NCBI GenBank assembly: GCA_003140115.1
Contig: PLIQ01000191.1
Coordinates: 1,510-15,250, forward strand
Direction: 5' to 3'
From: Actinomycetota bacterium
GTDB taxonomy: Bacteria > Actinomycetota > Actinomycetes > Streptosporangiales > Streptosporangiaceae
Length of the DNA: 13,741 nucleotides
In this document: positions 7,051 through 13,453 of the stretch, in pieces
How positions within the stretch are numbered: position 1 is the first letter of the stretch
Layout: each line of letters starts with the position of its first letter
The notes under the pieces: generated by a model
Seen by the model: only the letters and a program-made list of their open reading frames with translations
What the model was told of the DNA's origin: nothing
Databases searched by the model: none
Program-made: the position numbers and the translations under genes

Positions 7051-7070
7051 TGGTCACGGGCCCGTGACCA
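7051..7070. promoter_or_regulatory. 20-bp perfect palindrome downstream of the CHAT gene
   Basis: TGGTCACGGG (7051-7060) is followed immediately by its reverse complement CCCGTGACCA (7061-7070), with no spacer. It lies between the convergent ends of the CHAT gene (6989) and the small frame at 7106. It could fold as a terminator-like hairpin for either strand, although no T run follows, or it could be a dimer-binding operator. The flanking bases do not extend the symmetry. Confidence 0.5.
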
Positions 7071-7105
7071 GCCGCTCCGTCGGGGGGTCGCGCCGCGGGC
7101 GGACG

Positions 7106-7210
7106 TCATGGGTCTCGGCTAGCGTCGGCTCTTCGCACGGCAGCCGCGTCGGTTCCCCGCACGGCAGCCGCGCCGGCCAGCGACGCGATCGGATAATCGC
7201 CGTCGTCCAT
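7106..7210 (-). CDS. Possible 34-residue peptide
   Basis: This is a short frame with a strong ribosome site, GAGGAG six nt before its ATG. The peptide starts MDDGDYPIASLAG, continues with two similar octets (GAAAVRGT, DAAAVRRA), and ends ADASRDP. The octet pair comes from a 24-bp DNA repeat. It has an acidic start and a basic Ala/Arg-rich end, with no cysteine and no membrane segment. The frame could extend in-frame to an ATG at 7291, but that start has no ribosome site. I do not recognise it. It may be a small regulatory or precursor peptide or a chance frame. Confidence 0.4.
   Translation of the reverse strand: MDDGDYPIASLAGAAAVRGTDAAAVRRADASRDP
7134..7172. repeat. 15-bp direct repeat, period 24
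   Basis: CGCACGGCAGCCGCG occurs at 7134-7148 and 7158-7172. The 24-bp period keeps the reading frame of the minus-strand peptide at 7106-7210, where it gives the AAAVR octet twice. Two copies only; it is not a CRISPR array. Confidence 0.8.
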
Positions 7211-7329
7211 GTCGGGCTCCTCGCGCGAGGCGATAACAAGGGCCGTTCCTTGCCTACCCGGAGGAACCGGCAGGACCATTGATACATTCATCGGCGCGAA
7301 AACTCACCGCCGCGGGAACATCATGCGCT

Positions 7330-7342
7330 GACTAAGTTAGTC
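7330..7342. promoter_or_regulatory. Palindrome GACTAA-G-TTAGTC, operator candidate
   Basis: A perfect 6+1+6 dyad lies 120 nt upstream of the possible peptide start at 7210 and 128 nt downstream of the membrane gene ending at 7470. The AT-rich core in GC-rich surroundings suits a dimeric repressor of the TetR or MarR type. No such regulator gene is present in the window. Confidence 0.4.
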
Positions 7343-7469
7343 GGAAGTTCCTTCTTGGGGTCCCTTGTGGAGACGTCGGACTAGCGTAGCAGTGCATATT
7401 CGGCATATCTGGGCCCCGGAGAAAGGTGTTCGCACCCGGTCAACGCATTGCGACCGGTGGCTCCGCCGA

Positions 7470-7976
7470 TCACCGTGACGGGGTGCGGGCGTTGGCGTCC
7501 GGCCGGGGGGCCTCCGCGATCCGCTGGGCCTTGGCCCGGAGGATGAACCGCTGGATGGTGTAGGTGACCGCGAAGTACAGGACTAGCGACGCCGAGCCCA
7601 GGCCGGACTGCGGGGCCCTTGCCGGCGACGAGGTAGTCGTAGCCCAGGTGCACGCCCAGCGAGACGATCCACAGGAGGGCGGTGATCCAGGTCCCTGGCG
7701 GAGAGCCTGGCCACCCTGGATCCACACGCGCACGGTCATCGCGCGGATGGCACCGGTGATCGCAGCTAGGACGAGGCTGCCCGCGAGCGCGGCGAAGACC
7801 GTGTCGGTATGACGGTTGTGCTGCAGGAACTGGGAGAGCTGGACCACGCCGATGATGGCCAGGATCAGCGGTAGCCGGAAGTTGGCGCGCACCGGCCGGA
7901 CTTGCGACTGCCGGTACACGAGAAGGACCAGGACGGCGATGCCGATCAGCAGGTTCACGAGAGTTGTCGTTGTCAC
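7470..7976 (-). pseudogene. DUF1453-like membrane protein with two compensating frameshifts
   Basis: Conceptually a protein of about 168 residues with five membrane helices. The first part is read in one frame from a probable GTG at 7976 (VTTTTLVNLLIGIAVLVLLV) through IQGGQALRQ. Membrane-like coding then moves to another frame between about 7694 and 7612 (TWITALLWIVSLGVHLGYDY), and returns to the first frame (SGLGSASLVLYFAVTYTIQRF) to the stop at 7470. The first shift is at a CCC run (7693-7695), one base short; the second is at a GGGG run (7612-7615), one base extra. Uncorrected, the middle reads as Pro/Ser/Thr-rich sequence in place of helix 4. The family is one of small integral membrane proteins of unknown function. 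Either the gene has drifted, or both homopolymers are sequencing errors. A longer in-frame start exists at GTG 8048. Confidence 0.75.
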
Positions 7977-8040
7977 GGCCTCGACGCTAGTTGGCTGGCA
8001 CCGGACCGCCCAGTGCTGATCATCCAGACCGGCCGGTGAT

Positions 8041-8056
8041 TTTAGCACGAGCTAAA
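8041..8056. promoter_or_regulatory. TTTAGC-N4-GCTAAA inverted repeat, operator candidate
   Basis: A perfect 6-bp inverted repeat with a 4-bp spacer (ACGA) lies about 65 nt upstream of the probable start (7976) of the DUF1453-like gene. It looks like a repressor site for that gene, or a small hairpin in its leader. If the gene started at 8048, the dyad would overlap its start codon. Confidence 0.45.
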
Positions 8057-8256
8057 CGCCATTGGTGCTAGATGCAGCAGCGTGTGGGTTGATCCGGATA
8101 TAGGAGGAGGGCCTCCATTGTCGCTCGTGACTGCAGACCTTGGAAGCCCTCCGGACGCGCTGTACGGACTGTCGACGATCGCGGGCATTGCAGGCCGGGA
8201 TTCGAGGGCCTGCTCATACGCGGTACGGTTCTGTTCGTCGGCCCGCACGGGCGCGA
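8057..8256. other. 200-bp gap without a supportable gene
   Basis: Short frames exist on both strands, but none has a ribosome site, a recognisable domain or typical codon bias. I see no RNA gene here. Confidence 0.5.
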
Positions 8257-8529
8257 TTAGCTATTCCACCAGCCGATCAGCCGGGGAACGGCCCCGATAG
8301 CGGTGCGGGCGTTGTCCGACGCTGTCTTATCGCCGGATCCGTGGATGGCACCGAGCGCGGCGCCCACGACGGCACCAGGGATGGTTCCGACGACCGGAAT
8401 CGCCGACCCCGCCGCCGCGCCGGCAGCCATTCCGGACCAGAATCCGATGTAGCCGCCTAGGAACCGGTGCGCGTCCTCCTTGTCCTTCCGGGTGCGCTCG
8501 CAGTCTGAGCACGTTCCGCTGTAACACAT
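8257..8529 (-). CDS. Small double glycine-zipper protein with N-terminal cysteines
   Basis: A 90-residue protein starting at ATG 8529, preceded by AGAGGA. The N-terminus MCYSGTCSDCE has Cys2, Cys7 and Cys10, a possible metal or disulfide site, followed by a charged stretch (RTRKDKEDAHR, 12-22). Two membrane-type helices follow, joined by SAIPVV. Each has glycine at every fourth residue five times: Gly25, 29, 33, 37, 41 and Gly48, 52, 56, 60, 64. The tail ends RLIGWWNS. Such zippers pack helices tightly and occur in small membrane proteins, pore-forming peptides and bacteriocins. It would form a membrane hairpin and could oligomerise. It stands alone between a frameshifted membrane gene and a long regulatory gap. 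Whether it is a toxin, a bacteriocin or a stress protein cannot be told. Confidence 0.8.
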   Translation of the reverse strand: MCYSGTCSDCERTRKDKEDAHRFLGGYIGFWSGMAAGAAAGSAIPVVGTIPGAVVGAALGAIHGSGDKTASDNARTAIGAVPRLIGWWNS

Positions 8530-8544
8530 GACATCCTCTTCCCT

Positions 8545-8561
8545 CCCGAGCCTGGCTCGGG
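8545..8561. promoter_or_regulatory. 17-bp palindrome in the glycine-zipper gene leader
   Basis: CCCGAGCC-T-GGCTCGGG is a perfect 8+1+8 dyad located 16-32 nt upstream of the ATG at 8529. In RNA it would need to open a loop, but a stem of about 6-7 bp would sit just before the ribosome site. In DNA it suits a dimeric repressor. Either would control the glycine-zipper protein tightly. Confidence 0.5.
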
Positions 8562-8637
8562 TACTCGTGGTTCTTCGCAGGTGATCCCGGGCCCGATTGA
8601 GGTCTTGATGGGTTTCTGCCGTTACTGGGAACGCTAA

Positions 8638-8653
8638 CCGCAGATAACTGCGG
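8638..8653. promoter_or_regulatory. CCGCAG-ATAA-CTGCGG inverted repeat
   Basis: A perfect 6-bp dyad with an AT spacer lies about 110 nt upstream of the glycine-zipper start and adjacent to the 12-bp tandem repeat. It is a candidate regulator site; no binding protein can be named. Confidence 0.4.
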
Positions 8654-8662
8654 GCGCCATGA

Positions 8663-8686
8663 GGAATAACCCACGGAATAACCCAC
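8663..8686. repeat. GGAATAACCCAC perfect tandem pair
   Basis: Two exact copies of a 12-bp unit stand back to back (8663-8674, 8675-8686), upstream of the glycine-zipper gene. Read towards the gene the unit is GTGGGTTATTCC. Roughly one helical turn per copy would suit an activator that binds as a direct-repeat dimer. Confidence 0.55.
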
Positions 8687-8753
8687 AGAATCAGGTGCGC
8701 TGAGGTATTAGCTGGGACCGGATGGCGCGTGCAGACGTAGAGACGGACCAAGC

Positions 8754-8766
8754 GAACGTTACGTTC
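8754..8766. promoter_or_regulatory. GAACGT-T-ACGTTC palindrome
   Basis: A perfect 6+1+6 dyad in the long intergenic region, 225 nt upstream of the glycine-zipper start. Its form is like operators of TetR-family repressors. No adjacent TetR gene is visible. Confidence 0.4.
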
Positions 8767-8960
8767 ACTGGCAACTCAGACCACAGACGATCACAGAACT
8801 AACCGGCGTATGCTCGCGTGGATCGCCGTTTGCGGGCGAAGCGAGAGGCTGCGGCCGAGCTACCAGTTACACTCGGCTGGCTCCCGAACCTTTGCATCCT
8901 TCGATTGGGACATTCAATCTAAACTGCAGAATAAGTTAATCGGTTGTGTCGCCCTTTTGC

Positions 8961-11753
8961 TTACCTTACATGCGGCGGGCTGGTGAGGGCTTCTAGATCG
9001 GCGAGTACGGCAAGAGCGTCGGCCGCGGCGCCGGCCGATTGGAATATTTCGTGTGCCTGATGAAGCAGGACCTCGGCCTCCGTATCGTGGCCGGCGAGTA
9101 TGGCGCAGCGGCCCAAGCCTGCCAACGCGCAGGCTTCGTCCCAAGAGCTTGCAATATCACGGGCTAGCTCCAGGGCTTGCTGATGACAGGACTGGGCCAG
9201 CGCGAGTTCACCGCTGACCCAATGCAGTGTCCCTCTGTCGTTAAGTGCCTCGACCTCACCGCCTCGGTCGCCGACCTCGCTGTAGATGCCCAGGGCATGA
9301 TCCAGGGCCTGGGCCGCGTTCCGGTAATCTCCCGTCAGCCGCTGAACGTTCCCGAGGCTTTTGAAAGCGTTCGCCTCGCCGTGCCGATTGCCGAGGTCGC
9401 GGTAGATGCCCAGCGCCTGCTCATGAGTTCGGGTTGCTTCCGTGTAACGCCCCATCAGGCGCCGCACGACTCCCAGTTCGTTGAGGGCGTTCGCCTCGCT
9501 ATATCGGTCGTCGAGCTCACGGCAAATGTCTAGGGCTTCCTCTAGAGCCTGCGCCGCGTCCGGATAATCCCCCATCAGCCGCCGAACAGACCCGAGATCA
9601 CTGAGGGTGTTTACCTGGCCCAGCTTGTCGCCAAGGTCACGGCAGATTCCCAGCGCCTGCTCTAGGGCCTGGGCCGCAGCCGGAAAAGCACCCGCGAGCC
9701 AGTGCACGATTCCGAGGTAGTTCAGGGCCCTCGCCTGGCCGTTCTGATTGCCGAGGTCGCGGTAGATACCCAGCGCGCGCTCTTGGGCCTGGGCCGCAGC
9801 CGCGTAGTCGCCGAACATCCTCACGGCCCCGAGGTCGCTGAGGGCGTTCGCCTCGCCGAGACGGTCGCCGAGGTCGCGGTAGATACCCAGCGCCTGCTCC
9901 AGTAGCTGCGCGGCGCCCAGGTTATCGTCTGTCACCCTTCGCACGGCTCCGAGGTCGCTGAGGGCGTTCGCCTCGCCGAGACGGTCACCGAGGTCGCGGT
10001 AGATACCCAGCGCCTGCTCCAGAACCTGGGCCGCGTCTGCATAATCACCGGTCAGCCGCCGCACGTCCCCGAGGTCGCTAAGGGCGTTCGCCTCCCCGAG
10101 CCGGTCGCTTAGGTCCCGCGCGGCCCGAACAGCAGCTGTGTGGCAGCTGATGGCGTCGGTCCATGGGCCGTCGCGCCGCAAGAGGCCGGCCAGGGCGGCG
10201 GTAAACGCGACCACCCGGGCTTGCTGGCCGGTCCGATTGGTGTGTTCGAGGCAGGCGAGCAGGCTGGCACGGTCGGCGCGTGCCCAAGCCAGTGCTTGGC
10301 TGGGGTCGTTCAGGTCAGGGGTTGCGACCGATTCCGGCCAGGTTGCGGGGCCGGGGCCGGGCCGGGTTTGGCGGGCCAGGCGGGCCTCGGCGAGATTGGC
10401 GGTGTGCTGATAGTAGTCCAGCAACCGGTCGACTGCGGTCGCCCGCTCGTCGGCAGAATCGGCAGCGGCAAGTGCGCGGGCATGCTCCTGGGTCAGGTCG
10501 TGCATCCGGTAACGGCTGCTTGAGAACTCGCTTATCAGGTAATGGTCGTAGAGATCCTCAAGGTGGCGGCGAGCCACGGCCAGGCTGGTTCCATCGAGAG
10601 CGGCGGCAGCGAACGTGTCGATGTCCGTGCCCGGGAGCAAGCCGAGACGGCGGAACAACCGCCGCTGGCTCTCGGTCAGGTCCGCGTAGGACAGGTCGAG
10701 CGCGGCGCTGACCGACAGGTTCTCTGCCCGCATTAGCTCCAGCCGGTCCTTGGCCGCGGCGAGCTCTGCGGCAAGCCCGGCTGCGGTCCAGGTGGGGTGA
10801 TGGTGCAGTTGGCGAGCCAGCATCCCGAGTGCCAGCGGCAGATAGCCGCACAAGCGAGCGATACCGGCTATCGCCGGATGGTCCGCGTTGATGTCCTCCC
10901 GGTCGGCGAGCCGCACGACAAGCTGCGCGGCATCGTCAGGTTGCATCGTGTCGAGGCTGATCGACTGGGCATCCTCTAGCGCAGTCAGGTGCCTGCGGCT
11001 AGTGATCAGTACCAGGCATCCCGCCGACCCGGGCAGGAACGGCCTAACGTGTTCACTGTCAACGGCGTCATCAAGAACCACAAGCAAGCGCCTTCCAGCA
11101 AGCTTGTCACGCCAAAACCGTGACAGTGCTTCCTGATCCCCCGAGATCGCCGAGGTCTCTACGCCGGCGGTCAGCAGCAAGCTGGCTAGGGCATGGGCGG
11201 GGTTCACCGGCTCGCGGCCGGGTGTGTGGCCGTGCAGCGGCACGAAAATCTGCCCGTCAGGGAACCCAGGAGCAAGTTTATGAGCCGCATGTACCGCGAA
11301 AGCAGTCTTGCCGACCCCGGCCATCCCTCCTATCGCATGGATACTCACCACTGTGTTGATATCGACCTTAGTCAACAATTGAGCGAACTCGGCTTCGCGT
11401 CCAGTGAAGGCGGCGATATCGTGCGGCAGCGTTTGGATCGCCGCTGTCGTACCCGTTGCTGTTATGGCCGTCGGCCGCGGGGCGGCAAGCCGCACCCGCC
11501 CGCGAGCTGCTGCCTCGAGCTGGGCTCGGTCCTGATCGCCGAGCTCAAGCCCTTGCGCCAGCCGCAACACCGTGTCTGCGTGCGGGAAGTTGGCCACTCC
11601 TCGCTCCAAATCGCTGATCGTGCGCGTCGAAATGTCAGAGCGTACGGCTAGTTCCTCTTGGGTCAGCTGAGCGACGATCCGTAGCTGGCGCAGCAGGTCA
11701 CCGAACTTCACGTCGTGCGGCGCGTCCAATCCGCCGGTCCTTCCGTGGGACAA
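8961..11753 (-). CDS. XRE-HTH/NB-ARC/TPR STAND regulator
   Basis: A 930-residue signal-transduction ATPase. An XRE-type helix-turn-helix lies at about 17-75 (LTQEELAVRSDISTRTISDL). The NB-ARC domain spans about 115-420: Walker A GGMAGVGKT (142-150), Walker B LLVVLDD (223-229), LITSRR (249-254), GYLPLAL (303-309) and a canonical MHD (417-419). A helical region follows, then nine TPR units from residue 550 to 908. In such proteins ligand binding to the repeats triggers ATP-dependent oligomerisation, here with DNA binding by the HTH. The start used is TTG at 11753; GTG at 11711 is possible and would begin just before the HTH. Neither has a clear ribosome site. Related actinomycete proteins control secondary metabolism or development, and STAND proteins also act in phage defence. 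The adjacent genes do not decide which applies. Confidence 0.93.
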   Translation of the reverse strand: MSHGRTGGLDAPHDVKFGDLLRQLRIVAQLTQEELAVRSDISTRTISDLERGVANFPHADTVLRLAQGLELGDQDRAQLEAAARGRVRLAAPRPTAITATGTTAAIQTLPHDIAAFTGREAEFAQLLTKVDINTVVSIHAIGGMAGVGKTAFAVHAAHKLAPGFPDGQIFVPLHGHTPGREPVNPAHALASLLLTAGVETSAISGDQEALSRFWRDKLAGRRLLVVLDDAVDSEHVRPFLPGSAGCLVLITSRRHLTALEDAQSISLDTMQPDDAAQLVVRLADREDINADHPAIAGIARLCGYLPLALGMLARQLHHHPTWTAAGLAAELAAAKDRLELMRAENLSVSAALDLSYADLTESQRRLFRRLGLLPGTDIDTFAAAALDGTSLAVARRHLEDLYDHYLISEFSSSRYRMHDLTQEHARALAAADSADERATAVDRLLDYYQHTANLAEARLARQTRPGPGPATWPESVATPDLNDPSQALAWARADRASLLACLEHTNRTGQQARVVAFTAALAGLLRRDGPWTDAISCHTAAVRAARDLSDRLGEANALSDLGDVRRLTGDYADAAQVLEQALGIYRDLGDRLGEANALSDLGAVRRVTDDNLGAAQLLEQALGIYRDLGDRLGEANALSDLGAVRMFGDYAAAAQAQERALGIYRDLGNQNGQARALNYLGIVHWLAGAFPAAAQALEQALGICRDLGDKLGQVNTLSDLGSVRRLMGDYPDAAQALEEALDICRELDDRYSEANALNELGVVRRLMGRYTEATRTHEQALGIYRDLGNRHGEANAFKSLGNVQRLTGDYRNAAQALDHALGIYSEVGDRGGEVEALNDRGTLHWVSGELALAQSCHQQALELARDIASSWDEACALAGLGRCAILAGHDTEAEVLLHQAHEIFQSAGAAADALAVLADLEALTSPPHVR
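9030..10106 (-). repeat. Nine tandem 120-bp TPR-coding units
   Basis: Each unit encodes about 40 residues of the pattern DRLGEANALSDLG..GDY..AAQ.LEQALGIYRDLG. Units 1-3 (residues 550-668) are nearly identical, and 9841-9900 matches 9961-10020 with one mismatch in 60 bases. Unit 3 is one codon short (39 residues). Units 8 and 9 are the most diverged. The gradient points to recent expansion at the N-terminal side of the array. Confidence 0.9.
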
Positions 11754-11797
11754 CCCGTGCGTTCTTCATGGTAACTGATGAGGCTCCACCTACCTTC

Positions 11798-11807
11798 CAG
11801 TTAACTG
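11798..11807. promoter_or_regulatory. CAGTTAACTG palindrome upstream of the STAND gene
   Basis: A 10-bp perfect palindrome 45 nt upstream of the TTG start. A related half-site GTAACTG lies nearer at 11771-11777. It could be an autoregulatory site for the XRE domain; the motif is short and may be chance. Confidence 0.3.
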
Positions 11808-11852
11808 CCTGAATTTCGGAGACGGCCTAGCGGGTAATGAGAAGAGCTGTCG

Positions 11853-11978
11853 ATGCATGTCCGTACGCATTATGACGTCATTGTCATCGGTTCAGGAATC
11901 AGTGGCGGGACGCCGGTCCTAAAGCTGGCGAGGTCGTGAAGGAAGGTTCTCCTTTTGGAACATGGTTCCTTGATATGA
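11853..11978 (+). pseudogene. FAD-dependent oxidoreductase N-terminal remnant
   Basis: From ATG 11853 the frame reads MHVRTHYDVIVIGSGISGG and on through TPVLKLARS to a TGA at 11937. Reading on in the same frame gives RKVLLLEHGSLI and a second stop at 11976. YDVIVIGSGISGG is the first strand and GxGxxG turn of a Rossmann FAD site, and KVLLLEHG is its second strand ending in the ribose-binding Glu, as in GMC-type oxidoreductases. The internal stop and absence of the remaining several hundred residues show it to be a dead fragment. It is the only recognisable part of a gene in this stretch. Confidence 0.75.
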
Positions 11979-12680
11979 GCGAAAAGGCTGCATTATCGAT
12001 CGCCAACGTTATTAACGGTATACTGTTAGCGCATAAGTATGCGGCAGGCAACATCCTCTATTCGGAATTCCGGACGTCGGCTGACCGTCGGACCAGGTCA
12101 TGCGCGTACCAGCACACAGATCGCCCGGTTCGGCACGGCACCGGGTGGCTACCTTTGCGGTTAGGTTGCCGACCATTTGAGCGGATATCGCGCGCCATAT
12201 CTCGATCGGCTGCTGGCCCGTCCGTGACGCGAGCCGGGATAGCCGCGAGTCGTCTGGAGCCGCCATGGCGAGCATCTCGGCGCCAGCCCGGCGAGATGGA
12301 CGGAATTGCCCCGTCGACCTCGACCCCGGAGCAAATACGCTCGATCGTTACCAATCGGGGCATCAGTCGACCCCGGGGTACCTAACACATCAACGTGCCG
12401 GACCGTTGCCCGGCAGGGTCGGTAACTGGTGTGCGTCACCTCACTGGAACGCTGCCGGTCTGCTCGCGCCCGGCACGTGTGCGGTTCGCTTCAGCGTCCG
12501 CCGTGCTGTCGAGCTGACGCTGCCAGGCTGACCAGGTGCCGCTGGCCCGACATGACCTGGAATCACTGATCACGCGGCGTCTTCGGCGATCACGCACATT
12601 AGGTCCGCCAGCACCCGCCCGGGGCGTGCCTTAACATCCGCACCATCAGCGACCGAGGAGGCGTCTCAATCGGGGATCCT
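11979..12680. other. 702-bp region without a convincing gene
   Basis: Short frames occur on both strands, but none has a family resemblance, a ribosome site or steady codon bias. Local composition swings from AT-rich (11985-12060, with the small dyad CGTTATTAACG at 12007-12017) to GC-rich. With the oxidoreductase remnant on its left, this is probably decayed DNA left by deletion or insertion. No tRNA or insertion-sequence ends were seen. Confidence 0.55.
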
Positions 12681-12692
12681 TTAGCGCTGTCC

Positions 12693-12725
12693 CTCGTCGT
12701 CGGCCTGATTCTCGTCGTCGGCCTG
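12693..12725. repeat. 15-bp direct repeat, period 18
   Basis: CTCGTCGTCGGCCTG occurs at 12693-12707 and 12711-12725. On the minus strand this encodes QADDE-NQADDE in a frame that stops at 12681, which is offset from the frame of the membrane gene ending at 12803. The six-codon period suggests that this frame was or is coding. Confidence 0.7.
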
Positions 12726-12802
12726 CCAGAGCATCCTGGCCATGCGCTCGGCGGGTTCGCGGGAAACCTCGGCCTCGCCTGCCGGGGCCCCGGTAGTTGC
12801 TG

Positions 12803-13453
12803 TTAAGGGCCTGGGATTTGTGACGGCGGGCGCGACCGCGCCGCCTTGGCCGACTTGAAGAACGCGCTGGAGGCCGGGCGCCAGAGCAGCCACACCGCGG
12901 CGAGGCCGGACAGCCAGGTCAGTCCGGCGAAGAACGCCTGCGCGATGCCATCTTTGCCGATGAGCTCCAGCGCCGACAGCAGCTCCAGCGTCGCCAGGCC
13001 GAACAGCACCGTGGACAGGATGCGCGCCCAGTTCCTGCCCTGGCTGGTCGCCCGTGCCATCCACACCCACAGGCCGATCAGGGCCACGCCGGCGAGTATC
13101 ACCAGCGTTATGATGAGCGGGGTCGGGGTCAGGCGGTGCCCGAGCACTGTGCCCTTGACGTCGCCTGCGAAGGGCAGCGCGGCGATCAGGAGCGCGGCGG
13201 AGCTGATGGCGCCCCCGTGCATGAACCTGGCTGCGGTCAGCACCGGCGCGGGAGCGGGGGGCCGCAGCGGCTCGGTCGGCTGGCCGACGGAAGGGCCGGG
13301 CTGGGACATGGTGACCTGTGCTACGGCTGTGGCGTACGCGGCCGGATCGGCGGCGATCGCGGCGGCCAGCCTGGCGCGGGCCGCATCCAGCTCGGTAGGC
13401 GCGGGCAGCGGCGTCTGCTGCGCCATTTCCCGGAGCAGCTCCATCTCATTCAT
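12803..13453 (-). CDS. Four-helix membrane partner of the right-edge sigma factor
   Basis: A 216-residue protein starting at ATG 13453, which overlaps the sigma stop in ATGAATGA; GAGGAG lies upstream. The N-terminus MNEMELLREMAQQTPLPAPT and the following ELDAARARLAAAI helix resemble the start of proteins commonly paired with ECF sigma factors in actinomycetes. A Pro-rich linker (51-70) leads to four membrane helices at about 79-96, 112-133, 143-162 and 171-191, and a basic tail. It lacks a zinc-binding HxxxCxxC motif. It is likely to tether or inhibit the sigma factor at the membrane, with the N-terminal part facing the cytoplasm. An alternative downstream frame (to 12681) encodes an acidic tail that may belong to it if a frameshift is present near 12830. 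The role is inferred from coupling. Confidence 0.85.
   Translation of the reverse strand: MNEMELLREMAQQTPLPAPTELDAARARLAAAIAADPAAYATAVAQVTMSQPGPSVGQPTEPLRPPAPAPVLTAARFMHGGAISSAALLIAALPFAGDVKGTVLGHRLTPTPLIITLVILAGVALIGLWVWMARATSQGRNWARILSTVLFGLATLELLSALELIGKDGIAQAFFAGLTWLSGLAAVWLLWRPASSAFFKSAKAARSRPPSQIPGP

Larger units (their letters stand above)
8530..8960. other. 431-bp intergenic region rich in dyads and tandem repeats
   Basis: No gene is supported here. The stretch holds the 17-bp palindrome at 8545, the CCGCAG dyad at 8638, a 12-bp tandem repeat at 8663 and the GAACGT dyad at 8754, each listed separately. Near the right end a weak hairpin (GCCGAG 8854-8859 with CTCGGC 8872-8877) and an AT-richer patch (8900-8945) precede the end of the NB-ARC gene on the opposite side. 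Confidence 0.6.

Noticed and set aside
4326..7109. A 927-codon open frame antisense to the CHAT gene
   Set aside because: It is Gln/Arg/Gly-rich with no domain, has no ribosome site, and mirrors the CHAT gene; long antisense frames are usual in high-GC DNA.
7134..7172. Short direct repeats that might be a CRISPR array
   Set aside because: Only two 15-bp copies 24 bp apart, in reading frame, with no cas gene. The 120-bp repeats at 9030-10106 are TPR codons.
8042..8300. Frames of about 70 codons on both strands, one containing VTSDNGG, faintly like a transposase motif
   Set aside because: The match is only a few residues, with no other transposase motif, terminal repeats or target duplication.
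8854..8877. GCCGAG-N12-CTCGGC hairpin
   Set aside because: Only 6 bp with a long loop and no T run, so too weak to call a terminator.
12012..12531. Several frames of 80-100 codons in the gene-poor region
   Set aside because: No ribosome sites, no family resemblance and unsteady codon bias.
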